NCBI GenBank assembly: GCA_914767715.1
Contig: OU612067.1
Location: forward strand, 26,138,162-26,202,161
From: Membranipora membranacea
Lineage: Eukaryota; Bryozoa; Gymnolaemata; Cheilostomatida; Membraniporidae
Length of the DNA: 64,000 nucleotides
Direction: 5' to 3'
Below are positions 12,014 through 25,900 of the stretch, piece after piece. Numbering within the stretch: position 1 is the stretch's first letter; each line of letters begins with the position of its first letter. The notes under the pieces are model-generated. The model saw only the letters and a program-made list of their open reading frames with translations, did not search any database and was not told where the DNA came from. Made by a program: the position numbers and the translations under genes.

Positions 12014-12326
12014 CTATGAGTAAATCTGTTTTCTAGCTCTCAACCTGTGAATCAGCTCTCTTCTTGTGTTCTGACTCACTAAAATACTAGACTTGATCCA
12101 CCCTGATGGTGACAGTCTGAGGACTCTGAATGGCTGCGCAGACCCTGTACAGGAGTTTCTGTTATTCAGGTACCTGTCATTACGATGAGTTACTTTCAAA
12201 CTTAACAAACGACCTGCTCGGACTATACCAACAACAGTAAACAGTTCCCTCGCCGGGGGCAATTGACAGGGGGGGGGGAAGTCTGGGGGGCTCAGACTAG
12301 TAAACACTGAATTATGCTCACTTTGT
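12014..12326 (-). CDS. Putative C-terminal exon, unknown protein
   Basis: From an acceptor ending TTTGCAG at 12327 the frame stays open for 103 codons to TAG at 12014, starting ATQSEHNSVF and ending LIHRLRARKQIYS. The latter half is basic and looks like real protein. An upstream exon at 12492-12581 ends in phase 0 with a GTGAGT donor and reads HHIDSKSDTTREVFM, joining in frame, but no clean start precedes it. The ATG directly before that donor could be the start. A GTGAGT inside the exon after SSIL is an alternative donor. I do not recognise the family. It lies between the LRR gene and ANKLE1 on the same strand. Confidence 0.35.
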
Positions 12327-12581
12327 GTAGCCTGCAAATGTGCGGATTTAATAAGACAAAGACAAGCTTTAAACACCAATATATCAGCATCAACAGTCCC
12401 AACTTCTTACATTTTCAATTTCTCTTATTGATTGTAAAACATATTTCAGCACCGCTTCAGCATGAACCAGATTATGTGATTTTATACTCACCATAAAAAC
12501 TTCTCTTGTGGTGTCAGATTTACTGTCTATGTGGTGGTAGTCAATCCTAGTCGAGGTGCCGACGCGATGATTATCACCCAA

Positions 12582-13944
12582 CTGCTAGCACTATAATGGT
12601 TTATATCAAAACTGCAGGGTCATATAAAAACTTGATATTATCAGCATTGGCGCTATTGTCAATACTGATAACAGATCGCAGTGTACTTACTACAGTTCAA
12701 GTGCTCGAACATTGCTACAGTGGTTTTAGCCACATTCCATTATTGACTGCTAGCCGACAATATTTTTTCGCTACCAATCTTCATACTTTGTTTATTATAG
12801 ACAAGATAGGTAAGGAGCAATGATATCACATAATTTCAATGCGAAAATTAGGGTTACCCTTGTGGAGCAAAGTGTGCGCAGGATATAAGGTTCACCTTCT
12901 CACACATGCTTGAAACTTAGCAATTTATTGCTCACATTAGACAAGCTCCCACCTAACTATAATCGCCAATATTTGATGCTAGCCAACATAAAGTCACTCC
13001 CAATCTAACTTAACTAAACTCTAGCTAATTTATTTACTCTCGTAAACCAGGTCTTTCATAACCATGCTCCAATGTATGATTGTTGGAGTGCCATCACTGC
13101 AATGTTTTTCAGCATCACTACCGAACTGTGCCATAACTATCAAGCCTCACTGAGGGTGTTGGTTTCGACATATAAAAACAAGTGAAAGGCAAGAAATGGG
13201 AATTTACCTTCTTGGTAATGCAGGGGATAGATAATTATAAATGAAAGCAAAACAGGTAAGTAAATTAGTTTGAAGTTTCACAATTAGTTTCTTCATTAAA
13301 CATGGAAAATTATAAAGGTATTGACACAATATACCGTCCAATAAATCTGAGAAATATGTAAAAACCGAAGACTTAATAATATTAAGAATAATAAAAGTGA
13401 TAAGTTTATTATTATTAAATCTTTTATACAAACCAATAATATTCAATAGTTTCTGAATACATGTATATATGGGAATCAAAAATGAAATTGTAATACAAAG
13501 CGGGGACAAGGTCAAACTGAAGAAATATTCAAACCAAAGTAATATATACTATTGGAGGCTGCAAGATACACATGCATATGTATGTACGTATGAATACATC
13601 AACAGGACTGAAAGAGAGAATGGAGCAATGATTCAGAAGATCTAAAGCATATGTAAAGTTAGCATATCTTGACAAGCCCTACCGAACAAAGCTTGTCAAG
13701 ACATGTAAAGTATATCTGCAAAGTTGACATCCATACTAAAATTGTGAAGATACTAGGAGTGTGATTTTGTTTTTTACATGTCTGTGTTTTCAAATTCACA
13801 ATTCATGACCTGAGAAATGACAGCCACGGGTGAGTGAATGAATAAGGTAATGTTAATCCAGTGGAAAATCAGCCCCAAGTTTCTATGTGTAAGAATTGTT
13901 TTGTGCGGGATTACCTTCCCCGTTTCACAGAACAAGAGATTTAT
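12582..13944. other. Intergenic; no gene seen
   Basis: Apart from a dispersed repeat at about 12914-13040 (similar to about 36797-36935, sharing AAGCTCCCACCT and ACTCTAGCTAAT), I see no supported feature. The open frame at 13204-13515 on minus is AT-rich and has no splice context or conserved look. Confidence 0.4.
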
Positions 13945-16900
13945 TCAGACTAGAAAGCTCGGGAGTTCTGATTCGTCTCTGATGTCAGCAGGTTTAATTT
14001 GTCTCTCCCCTTCTATTAATAAAATACTGTAAGCTTTTCTCAGTAGGTCAGAACCGACGAGTCTCTTCTTCTTAATATCCCATGTGGAGGCGACTCCATA
14101 ATAATTACATTGCGCAATGTTAGTCAGATTCTTCAAACCTACAACAGATACATGTACAGTTTTAAAATTTGTGTTTGTGATTGTTAAATAGGACAGAGGT
14201 TTTGTATGGGAAAATACTCATTTGGGAGGTTTTGTCATGGCTTATACAACTACAATACAAATAATATTCGCTGCTTTGGTATTTGGTAGCGTGTAACATT
14301 GTGTCTGTGCTGGAAAAAGGGGTGCAATCATAGAGTTAATAATAAGCCTAAACAGGACACTATATACAGCTGAAGTGAGGCGCCTGATTGTGGGGCGATG
14401 TAACGTTATTGGAAGGTGTAGAAACGATGGTGCGATGATTGATTTACTGTCTACAATCCAGGTTTTTTGTTCATAACTCGATCAATTTTAATCGATTTTG
14501 AGTTTTTTTTGTAAAATTACAACAAATTTTACAGCTTGTCGTGAACAGTTTAATAGTAATTTTAAGCAAAGAAATGTTTAGAGGAGAAATAACACCAAGT
14601 TTATAACAAGATGCTTCTGATTGTAAAGAAAATTTCAAACTTGAAATCCGATCAAAGTCGTGTTATGAACAAAAAACCTGGATTGTGGACAACATCAATG
14701 ATAGCATCATTGTTTCTACACCTTCCAATGTTGTCGCCCACAATTAAGTGCCTCACTCGAGCTGTATATGGTGTCCCGTCTAGGTTTATCATTAAGTCTA
14801 TGGGTGTGCTGAGACTTTCCTCCATTGCTATCTGCTACGGGCTTTCAAACCTGTGAGTATGTGAAGGCCAATACCTTTCAATGAGGATTTCCTCTAATTA
14901 ATTTGTGGGAGGTCACTTTATAGGTAATCAAGCAGGACACAAAATGATCATTGTGTATATTTTCCCTGGCTTTGTTTCATATATGATTGACAAATAACTA
15001 ATGATTGTGCAAGTGATCTGAGACATATTATATCATTCAGTGGTTTGCCTGCGTTTTCTCAAATGGTTTGCAGGTAAAAGTCTAATACATACCGATAGCA
15101 TCCACCATACAAGCTTCTCTTGTGTAAGCCTCTACTGGTTTTATGTTATGGAACACATGAAGTGAGACAACTCCTCTATCTGATTTCCATATATCCACTA
15201 TCTGTTTAGTTTTCTCAGAGTTATTCCGCTTCTAGAAACAAAACAGACAATCATTAGAACATCACAACTTGAGGGATGGGGATTACTTGTGTCCTCTTGT
15301 GTTGGGACACCTCATTGGATTTAATGTCTTAAGGGGATGGACCTAGTAGCCCCTGAAACAAGTGTAAAACGCCCTGGTGAACAGCATATGCGGATCAAAT
15401 CAGTATATAGTTATATCACCCCTTTATCTGACATGGGATGATGACACAAATATTTATAAGCTTAGGATCTTCACCATTCATCCCAGTCCCATGCTGGATA
15501 TGGGTTGCATCCTGAAAGAGTCCCTAAATAAATCTATAACTCTCACACCTTGTTTTGTAAACTATAGTGCTACACAGATGGATGGTGTACATGGAAAATC
15601 ATGAAGTTTGTAGAATAGCTCAAGATTAATTTCCAAAGCTATCTTTGTCGTTATCATGAAAGCTATTATCACAACAGCCAATACTTACATCAGACACATC
15701 AGACTGAAATAACGTTACGTTGTGACAAGTCATGTGACCTGCAGGGAGCCATCAAAACAAGCAAATTAACAAAATCAAGAGGAGGTTTTTTATCTGGCTG
15801 CATCCTTACTCACAACTTTACAATATGTAATTTCAGACATTGGTGGACATAATGTGAAAGTAAGAAGGTCATTGACCAATAAGCCCAGAAGTTATGAGTG
15901 AAAAACCATGCAGAGAAGCATGATGGTTCTACGGTAGATATAATACCTCCCTTACCATGATAGCATCTATGAAGTGCTGATATGGACGAGTTTTCTTCCC
16001 TTTACCAATATAGAATATCGAGGAGAGGAAAACTCTGAATGCTTCTCCATTGTTCTCAGTGTCTAAAACAATACAATTTGTTTCATTATTATATGTTAGC
16101 AACGATCCAGTAGTAGCTCTGGTATAATCTTAGTGATGTGATACGCAACCCACATAAATGTGCTAAGGCGACTTCACAATTACCCGGGGGGGGGGGGGTG
16201 TTTCAATTAAAAACAGCCAAAATCGCAATTTGACCATTCACTCAATGAACGAGTGATGCCCACTAGGGTCTCGATCAGAAAAAACTCACTCATTGATGGA
16301 GCTATATAATTTCTGAGTGAGAGATTTTAGAGTGATTTCGTCTAATTGAATGACCAAGTGAGTGAAAAGTTTGAGCCAAGTGATGTGATAACTTGCTATA
16401 GTAAAGCATCGCTCTTTCTAATTGAAAGACCCCCAGACTGATACGCGTAATTCTATTGTGTGGCATGAAAGTTGGCAAAAGTTTAATACCACCTGCTACA
16501 GCGGTTATAATAAGTAGAAGTCTTGCTAGATTGAATGCCATCGTTTGACGGTGATTGTGTAGGCTTATTACACACAGTTTTAGGGTTATCTCTATATACA
16601 TCACAATATAATCAAAAGATAAAATTAGTCCTGTCATCAAGTAAACACACCACTCACCTAACAGATGGTGTCTAGCTGGCAGATTTTTAGTAGTTCGTGG
16701 ATCGAGTAATAAATAAGTAAATGACATTTTAGAATTGCCTTCTCTCCATTTTCGTCCACCAGCCTCAAAGTGAGAGATCATGTCGTCTTGTAACTGAGAA
16801 ATACTTTGATGTGAGACACTGCCTTTCATAAACTGCTGAAGCTCTCGAGAAAAAGCTACAAATCATTAAGATATGAGTATTGTGTCATTTTTTATGTTTT

Positions 16901-19900
16901 TCACATATTAGTGATACAACTTTAACTTGTAATAAGCCTTCTCACTTACAGCATTGCTGACTGGGGGTGCAGAGATCTGGATTTTCTCTCAGCTTGAGTA
17001 GTCTAAGCTGATATACTCGACGTGTAGCTGAAGTAATCGGCCCAGGAACATCTCCTAACTGTGTTAGCTCTGTATGTAGCTCCACATCAGACAGGTATAA
17101 AATCTCTCTGGGTATCACTACTTGGGCTATACTGAAAACGTTTATAAACAAAGTTAGCAGATACCGGTTTATGCTGATTAACCCATTATGTTTGTCATCA
17201 GAAGATATCTTGGTCTACACCAATTTTTCTTAACTTGGCCTTGAACATTTAGATATACATGATAGATATATTATAGAAGACATCTTGTGTTATACAACAT
17301 ATTGTAACGCTACTAATGTAATATTATTTGAATGATTTAAAGCGAGGACCAACATTAGCCTAGGACCTAAGTTGGCCTGGTCTCTCCCATACTATATTAG
17401 ATATAACTCACCTTGTATCTTTATCATCACTGCACGTGGAGAGTTGACTGAATGATTTCCAGTCTATAGAGCGCCTGCTGGAGTTGTCAGATAATGACAG
17501 GTCTGTACAGGTGATTGGATATCTCGTCTCACATAGAGTTATATCAGTCTCTAGATCTGTATGTAAGTATTCTACTACCGAACCATCTCCGGCGCATATC
17601 AGAGACTCACGTACTGATACACTGTAAAGTAGTATAAATATTACAGAGTGTCAAATATCAACTCAGCACAGACCATTAAAGGAGAAACTGAATGTTGAGA
17701 TGTAACAGGGAATATCCATCCAGCCGTTTAGCATTCATTATGCGGTCTTATTATCTGGGAAAGGAAAAATTGGATCTACTGTAAATCTTGAGCATGTTGG
17801 TTCTAGCGTAATAGTTGATTTAAATATATATGAAGATTTTGTTAACAGTAACAAATAATATCATTATGTATCATTTCATATATCATTTATGTATCATTTT
17901 CATGTTTTAAAATGTTAAGTCGTTTCCCTCTCCACTGGAGAATCACATGTGATATGAGAGATCATAAGCGAGCAAAGTTCTTGTTTTGGAAAGGTGGGAA
18001 GTTGTCCTGTCCTGTCCAGGTCCTGATGTGCCAATAAAACTGATGGATCCTATTATCCTCACTGTAGGACAATGATACAGCACTTGTTGGCCTAACTCAC
18101 ATATTGTTTACGTATAAAACACTGGATGATGAATCAGGGTAACCTGACCATCATATAGATCTTCACTTTGTGATGTTGAAACATCATTACAATTTGCAAA
18201 ACTAAACATGTCCATGACTTGCACTATTTTTAATTGATGCGTTTTCATATCCATAACACCATGCATGTACATAGAGTAATAATAATTGTACAGGAGTCTT
18301 TTATGTCAATAACTGTCAAATTGTAACCTTGATAAGCCCTCCCCACTATGACTTAGCATAATATGACCGGGCTATCCTTGTTAATAAACTTCTGAAAAAC
18401 ACAATATGAATCATAAGTTAGATTATCTGTGTACTATCAACAACACACATAAGCTAAACAGTTTAAAATATATACATCTGTAAGGTTTGGTCTGGACTAG
18501 GCCTACTAATTAGGAGCAAAAGTGTGACATCATTCTCAACAGCAGCAAACGGTAAGAACAGAGACTATAGATAATAGATATATCTATAGTCCCCTGTAAG
18601 AACCTTTACTACCATTATCTCACAAGCGAGCAACCTCTTCAGCTGAGGGGAACATTTTCTGTGACGACTGTAGTAATTTGTGAATTAAGAAGATAGATTT
18701 GAAAGTCTGGCACCCGGCTGTGTCAGGCTTGCCTCCTACGGTTCCATAATCCCTCTCCGACTTGAATTTGAGAGGCTATATTATGGATATTTGTCTTTAT
18801 ATATTTACACATCACAATAGTCTGGGCTTTAACACTTCAGTAGTGATTCTGAGTCCGTTACAACTATCAAAATCATAGGCTTGTTTTATGTCTACAAACT
18901 AAGAAACCTTTATTGGACCAAAAACGGTGAAGTCTGATTCTAGTGAGTTCTCTTCGGGAAATTTGATGACTATGGAATTGTTTATTTTTAGAAAAGACTA
19001 ATGTCAGCACAGGCAGCCTTAGAAGAAGTTATCCTACTACATATCGGAGAAGCTTCTTCTACACATCATGATGTAACATCACATAACAATGATACTGATA
19101 CAGTCAACACAGCGGCACACCGACAGCCTTACAGTATATATGATACTGCTGGGATACTTATAGCTATTACGGCTCTATGTTTATCACATCATAATAAACT
19201 ATGGTAGACTCGGAGACTAGACAGAGACTGGTTGGATACTAGCCAGATACTATATAATCTATTGTGTCTGGAAGAGCTATGACAATGCCATGCATGGAGA
19301 ATTGTGGACTAAACTGTCAGTGACTACATCTCTGTCGCTTACGGTAATTAGCTCTTGGTGCTCTAGATTGCAGTGCTTTTCTAACTGGCACCTAAGTGAG
19401 ATCATAACCCCTTCTATCTATGAAGTTGGAACCATTTAGTTTACATCAACCATTGCATATTGCTGATGGCAACTTAATTACAAGATCTCATAAGACATTG
19501 TTGGCATCACTAGAAATCATTAGAAGTTTTTTTCATAATGACAGCGTTTCATACTATTCAGTGCTGCGTAATACTGTTTCCTTCTGATCTTTTACACTCA
19601 AAAAATATAACCGGGGTTTTTCAGTACGGTTCTACAGTTAGCTATGTATATCTTCTGCAACAGAAATTACATCTAGAAGTCGGAAGAGACACATGTATAT
19701 ATATTAACTCTAATTCCATATACCACAACAAGATGATAAAAAGGAACACTAGTCACCCTACACTTTCTAGTTACCTTAATTACACTTCTTAGTCACCAAA
19801 CACTTTCTAAGGTACTGAACTGCTAATAGCATTGGGTCTCTTCATGCGAAAAAGTTAACAATGCCAGAGAAACAGAATTCACAGCCAGCATGGATTCACC

Positions 19901-22900
19901 AATTCAACAGGTTTAGTTTATCAGAATACTTGACTGACTCACCATAACTTGTCTTCATCTTGCTCTTCCTCTCCATCAGCGATTCTCCCAGAACTCCCTG
20001 CATACTTCTCGTTGTCATCTCCACTTGACTTGACATAATTATCCACAGCCTCATCGTCAGAGCTGTTATCTGAGGTCATCAAGCTAAACTCCTCTAGATT
20101 CATCCTCAGTAACTTAGCCTCTAAATCCTCCACCTCTGTGGGCAGAGGGGACGAGGACAGGGCCACCTGCTGCACACTGCAAAATGTGTCATAAAATTAC
20201 TTTTTGATATATGTTAGTGCAAGGGGTAAACTTTCAGAAAACCTCGTCAAATAAACAATATAAACAAATAATACAGGCCATGATATTAAGGTGCTGTTCT
20301 ATATTACAAGGCATGATGGTAAGGTGCTGCCTTATAATACAAGTAATGAGGGTGGCTACCGCTGTATATTATAAACCAGTCATACCTGAGTAGTGTGTTA
20401 GCAGCCGGCTGGGTAGATCTTAGACTAGCACATGTATGGAATGATTCATCACTATCACTGCTGTGACGAGGACCAGCAGATTTCTTATTCACTGATGATG
20501 TCACGTTGCTCTCAATACCCGAGTCTTTACTAACGCTCTGTCTAGCAGCCTAAAATCAATCATCAAGTAAAAAAATATGTGAGGAAAATCAACTCTACAA
20601 TTAAGAAATCTCAAACAGCGGCTTTACCTTACCACTGAATTTCTTCCTGACTATACAAGTGTATTTTTTGGTATGATAAAGCACATAGCTATTTGAAGAG
20701 GGTGGTAGTGTTTAACAAATAAAATCTCAAAGTTTAATATATCATTGCTAAAGAACGAGCTGAGAGCCAATGGATGCCAGATTTGGAATACCCAGGGGGT
20801 CTTTCAATTAGAAACAGCCAAAATCACAATTTGATCGCTCACTCCCTGAGTGAGTGATACCGGCTCTCGGTTTCAGATCGCGCACTCACTTGATGGAACT
20901 ATATACATTCTGAGTGAACGATTTGAGAGCGATTTTGTCTAATTGAAAGACCAATTGAGTGATAATTTTGGAGCGATGTGATAGTGATAACTTGCTTTAG
21001 TAAAGGATCACTCTTTCTAAATGAAAGACCCCCCCAGGCTCCATTACATATACCCACCATAATCTATCTACGGATCTAACAAAAAGTGTGAACATAGTAA
21101 TGTTAATAACAATCATGCCGATAATTGTAATCGTTTAGGTGTATTATATTAATAAAAACATTGACTTACGGTATTATCTTGAGAGTCGATCGCTCCCCCC
21201 TCAGATACAGTAGTGGACTGTTTAATAAGAGGATTTCTCTTCTTCCTCCCAGATGAGGACCAGCGATGTGTCAGCCTGAACTTATCATCACAAGCGACAG
21301 CAGCAGCGATAGGCGTGTCAATGTTAACAGAGTCAGCACGAAGATCTCTACTTGTGATCGGTGTATCACCGAATGATTTAGATCTGCAATAACATATATG
21401 TTAGTTAGCTAACCTAGAAAATGTTAAGGCTACACTTCAGGTTGCGTTATCCATTCAAGAAATTTTGTGTCATCAAACTTTTTAAATTTGTCAGGCAGAA
21501 TGACTAGATAGCTTCACAATTCATTGTCAGGTTGAAAAAAACAGTAACCGGATTTCATTAACTCTACTTGCGTATTGGGTAACCATCGGCACATCAAGTA
21601 TAGCTTTACCAAGAGATCGCTGTGTCTTGAATAACATGTAAAACCTGAATTAACCATCATAATATAGTAGGACAGTCCTCCGCTAACTCACCTCGGGTGT
21701 CCTGCATCTGGTTTATCTCTTAAACTTTCTATCTTTTGTTCAGAACCATCTAATTTACCAAGCTGAGGCTTTGCTTCTCTGGAGGAACCAAATAGAGGCT
21801 TCGATTCTCCAAAGTGAGTCTCTGATTTCGTTGAGTATCCGAAGTGAGGTTCAGGATGTTTGAATCTGTTCTGCATCTCTTTGAACTTTATTTCCAGCTC
21901 ATCTGTAAGACTAAGACTGGATCTGTCAGTACTAGTCGGCAAGCTCCGAGCTGTCGAGAGATCAACTGTATCAAAGGTACAAGTTTTAGCAACAATGGCA
22001 GGCTTTGAGCCAGCGGATTTAGTCACATACTTTGATCGACTTCTGGTAAGAATGCCTGGAGGAGGGTGGACATCTACTGGGATAGTGATCTCTTCTACCC
22101 GTTTGGTTGGGGTGACATCAATTATAGTAGTCTGTGTTCCAGGTTGATTTTTAGCGTATGTACGTGGAGGTTTAGGGGGAGGTAACCCAGTCACTAAGGC
22201 TCCTACAGTGTGTGATTTGACTAGTTTAAATTTAGGAGACGATTGATTACTTCGTATAGACCCTCGCCTAGCTGGGGGAATCGGGCTGTCAGAGCTCAAA
22301 CCAGGCTTTCTCTTAGATGGCGAATTGGCAAGACTGCTTGCTACAGAGCTACTATTAGAAGGCTGATTGGCTGGTGAATTGCATTGTGACCTCTGATTGG
22401 CTGGTGAACTGCATCCTGACTTCTGATTGGCTGGTGAGCTGCCTCGTGACCTCTGATTGGCTGGTGAGCTGCCTTGTGACCTCTGAGTTGCTGGCGAGGC
22501 CCCTCGAGATCGCTGATTTGTTGAATTGCTCCTAGATCTAGCAAATGAACTGCTGCGGGAAAGACTCACAGGAGAGTTAGTACATGATGTAGCAATCACT
22601 GGAGAACCTAGGGATGAGGTAGAAGGCTTAGGGGAAAACTCCAACCGACGGGGGTGGAATGAAGGCCCCTACAAATATTAATTAACTCTAAACAGATTGA
22701 CAATTTCCATAATAATACTTGAAGACCAATGTAAAGCCCAGAATGGGGAGACAATGCCAAGTTAACTCTTGCCTGCAACAATTTATGCCATAAAGGAATT
22801 ATATACTTGCTTGCCGGGTATGCAGTTCAGAATAAACATGCATAAACTATGATGAAAAATGTCAAATTGGGCATCATGAAAGAGTTACAGATGTTGTCAC

Positions 22901-25900
22901 CTAGCAGCTCAATAACTACCAAACATATGGTAATTTTTTTCCTTGCCAACAGTGACAGTGAGTTATAAATGCTCAGTATGGCCTACCTCATAGCAGAGAG
23001 TTCGATCAAGTGGTGATTGTCTCGGAGAGCCTCGATCTACAACCACACAGTTATCAGGGCTTGTGGCATCAAACACCTTCAGGCCTTCCTCAATCGCCTG
23101 CATCTCCTTACTGGCTATCGTCCGGCATGACTCATCAAACTTGCATGACTCATTAGTTCTCATAGAAACAAGACTAGAATTTGAGTTACAATGGCTAAAC
23201 TCAGCAGAGGGCGACGCTGTATTAGATACTTTAGGAGTCTGTGGCACCTCTGAGATTTCCACACTTAGTTGGCTGTTAGTATCCAGTAAAGGGTTCCTGT
23301 CACAAAGCTGTAATGTCTGTCCATAGCCTAAGTTCACACTGTCATTGTTGGAGTCTGGGGAAGTTGGAGGTGCTCCGCCTAAAAGTCTCTTGAGCAGGCT
23401 TTTACTACTCTTACGGCGAAGCTTATGAAATGGAGACTCAAACTTTTTTTCCTTATCTGGCTTAGTATGCGCTTCAGTGTAATTACTTGGACTATAAAAT
23501 TGGGAGTTTTTTTTCATTATAGCTGGTTGTGGAGTAACCACAACATTGTCAGGGCTCGTCGCATCTATACAAAAGGGCACAGCATTCAGCAGCTGACGAT
23601 CTCTTTGACTAAGTCCATGACACTGACGACTTGTCGGTGTCATATCAGACGGTGTAGAGTTGGTCCTCAGCAAACGACGCCTCGCCTCTTCTACAGCCGA
23701 CACGGTGTGTTGAGACGCCTGTCTGTTGAGAGCTCGAGGTAATGGTGAGGGCTTTTTGATGGCCAGGGTAGCCGGTCGTGGTTTACTCTTTTTAGGTGAT
23801 GTATCTTGTGATTTAGTACCGGGAGACAGAGATTTTTTGATAGAGGCAATGATACCAGCTGCTCGTTTGGACGGAGATCTGTGAGTAGAGAGAGGTGAGT
23901 GAGATCTATCTGACTGATCTACTGATGACTGGTGTGAGATCGGACATGAGCTGCTCTGGTAATACTCCCTCTCTACAAGTATAACTATGAGGTACAAATA
24001 CAAGGTCTGCTTGAGAATAATCCGTCATAGTCACATACCATGCATCGGCAGCATTTATGTAAATTTTAATATCTCTTGCTCAACACAACTAACAAAACAC
24101 AGTCAATTTTAAGCAACCAGGCTTAGTGAGGCTGCAAGGAAACATGATCAGCAGCCGATGACCCTCTTGTCATGTTGATGAACCACAAGAGCCTACTTTG
24201 ATTTGACGATACAATTTGTTCATGCCGTTACCATTCCATTAAAATGAAAAATACCGGATGGAATCTCACCGACATGTGAAGATATTGTAGATCTAAATGA
24301 TTTGGATCGTCGAGGAGGTGGGTGTGGTGTCTTATCTCTTGTGGGCGGTGATTGACCAATTGATCTCTGGAACTGGTCATTAATAATCTGACAGGAAGAG
24401 TCAGGGCTGTATGGGATATAAAATAAACTAATGAATCGCAGCAAGTCAGAACACCTTCCATCGCTATCTTTTATATCTTTCATCTTTACCCTAAGAGTAA
24501 AACATTTTATTTTCTTACCAGTATATTATCATTTTTCATGAGGACAGTCAAGGCAATGAACTTCCTTCCCCAGGAGGGAGAGAGAGTTCATTACCAGAGG
24601 AAACCTGGAAAGACAATCAGTCTTTTTCTCATCAAGTCATCCAGTCTTCCCAATAAAATATTTTGGGGAAGACAAATTTTAAACAAAGCTACAAGAGGTG
24701 TAGTCAGGGGCATAGGGAGAACCCCCGACCTATAGGGGTTGAATTTACAACCCCACATTTTTGGGGGTTGAATAGATCTGGGGTTGGGAGAGAAAATCTG
24801 GGGTTGAGATATATAACAGGCTAAAAATAAGCTCAAACTCACCACTCACTTATGACCTTGACTGGGTCCAGTGGTAAGAGTTTTTGGTGTTGGAGTAGGC
24901 CCAATGCTCCATCATCAACGTTGGGGTGGTTTAAACTGCACTGATATTCATTCTGAGACATTTTTTCTTCTCTTATTTCGTGTTGTCAAGGACCGTCACT
25001 AGAGACGTATTATTACAGTCTTTTCCAAGCATTTTAGACCAAAAATCTTTTATTATGACCATCCACCCACAAGATTGATTTGTTGGTGTTTATCTGGATT
25101 TTGGCCAGGTCAGTCAAAGGTCATAGCTTTAAATTCGCATTTCTACAGTTTTTTGATGGAAATAATATCATATTCTTGCTAAAGATAATTTCAGGATCAG
25201 TGGTTTTCCGATGAGTGTCCATGCTTTTACTATTTTTCAATCAATGGAATAACAACCATATCTTTTAAATTTCCACAGTGGATGCGCTCATCATATAATC
25301 GTATTAAGGTGCAATCAGGGAGAATGGTGGTCAGTCCAAACTACATACAACTACATGTTATGTTACATGATACTGCTGAGAGTGAGTACATGCAAGGAGT
25401 TACTCCTTGGTACATGTCACTACACATTACTAGTTGGCCCTTGACTACCTTGAGGGCCCAGGCCTCCTTATTATACTCATTGTGGGGGTCTGTGAGGTGG
25501 CAAAGAAGAGGAGAAATCTCTTCTTTCTTTCCAGATAAATGAGCTCAACTCCAGATTTTTACTTGCCAACCCTAGACCCAAAAAATTTTGCGCGCAGATC
25601 AGAGTTGAATACTAAACTCAATACGCCCTGGGTGTAGTTAGGTTAAAAAACAAATACCAAGTTTATCCTAAAGAGCTACAGCCTCATAATCAGATTATGT
25701 GCTGAAGCGTAGCAGAGTTTTGGAACTGACACATTTTTGTTCTTGTATTACGTAATATTGCTGAGCTTTATTGCTAGAGACTACCAAAATACCACAGCAG
25801 TATATTATAGCTTGGCAGCTAGTTCTGCAGTAGATATGTAGTATTTAAAATAATTATTCATTATGTTAGAAAGTGTCCCTCCTGCTCATCTATGAGGTAA

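Noticed and set aside
16302-16657. Extension of the ANKLE1 exon frame beyond 16658
   Set aside because: A GTGAGT donor ends the exon after the LL codons. The extension reads into the intron and the MITE.
18563-18591. Small hairpin GACTATAGATA...TATCTATAGTC, similar to one at about 35869-35895
   Set aside because: Short and AT-rich; expected by chance in such sequence, and no flanking similarity was seen.
19001-19207. Plus-strand frame with a hydrophobic C-terminus, after a possible acceptor
   Set aside because: Lies in an ANKLE1 intron. Only 68 codons, no start context, no family.
24228-24461. Alternative minus-strand frame over ANKLE1 exon 7
   Set aside because: The other frame is Ser/Pro-rich like the rest of the linker and matches the phase set by the strong GTGAGTTTG donor at 24842.
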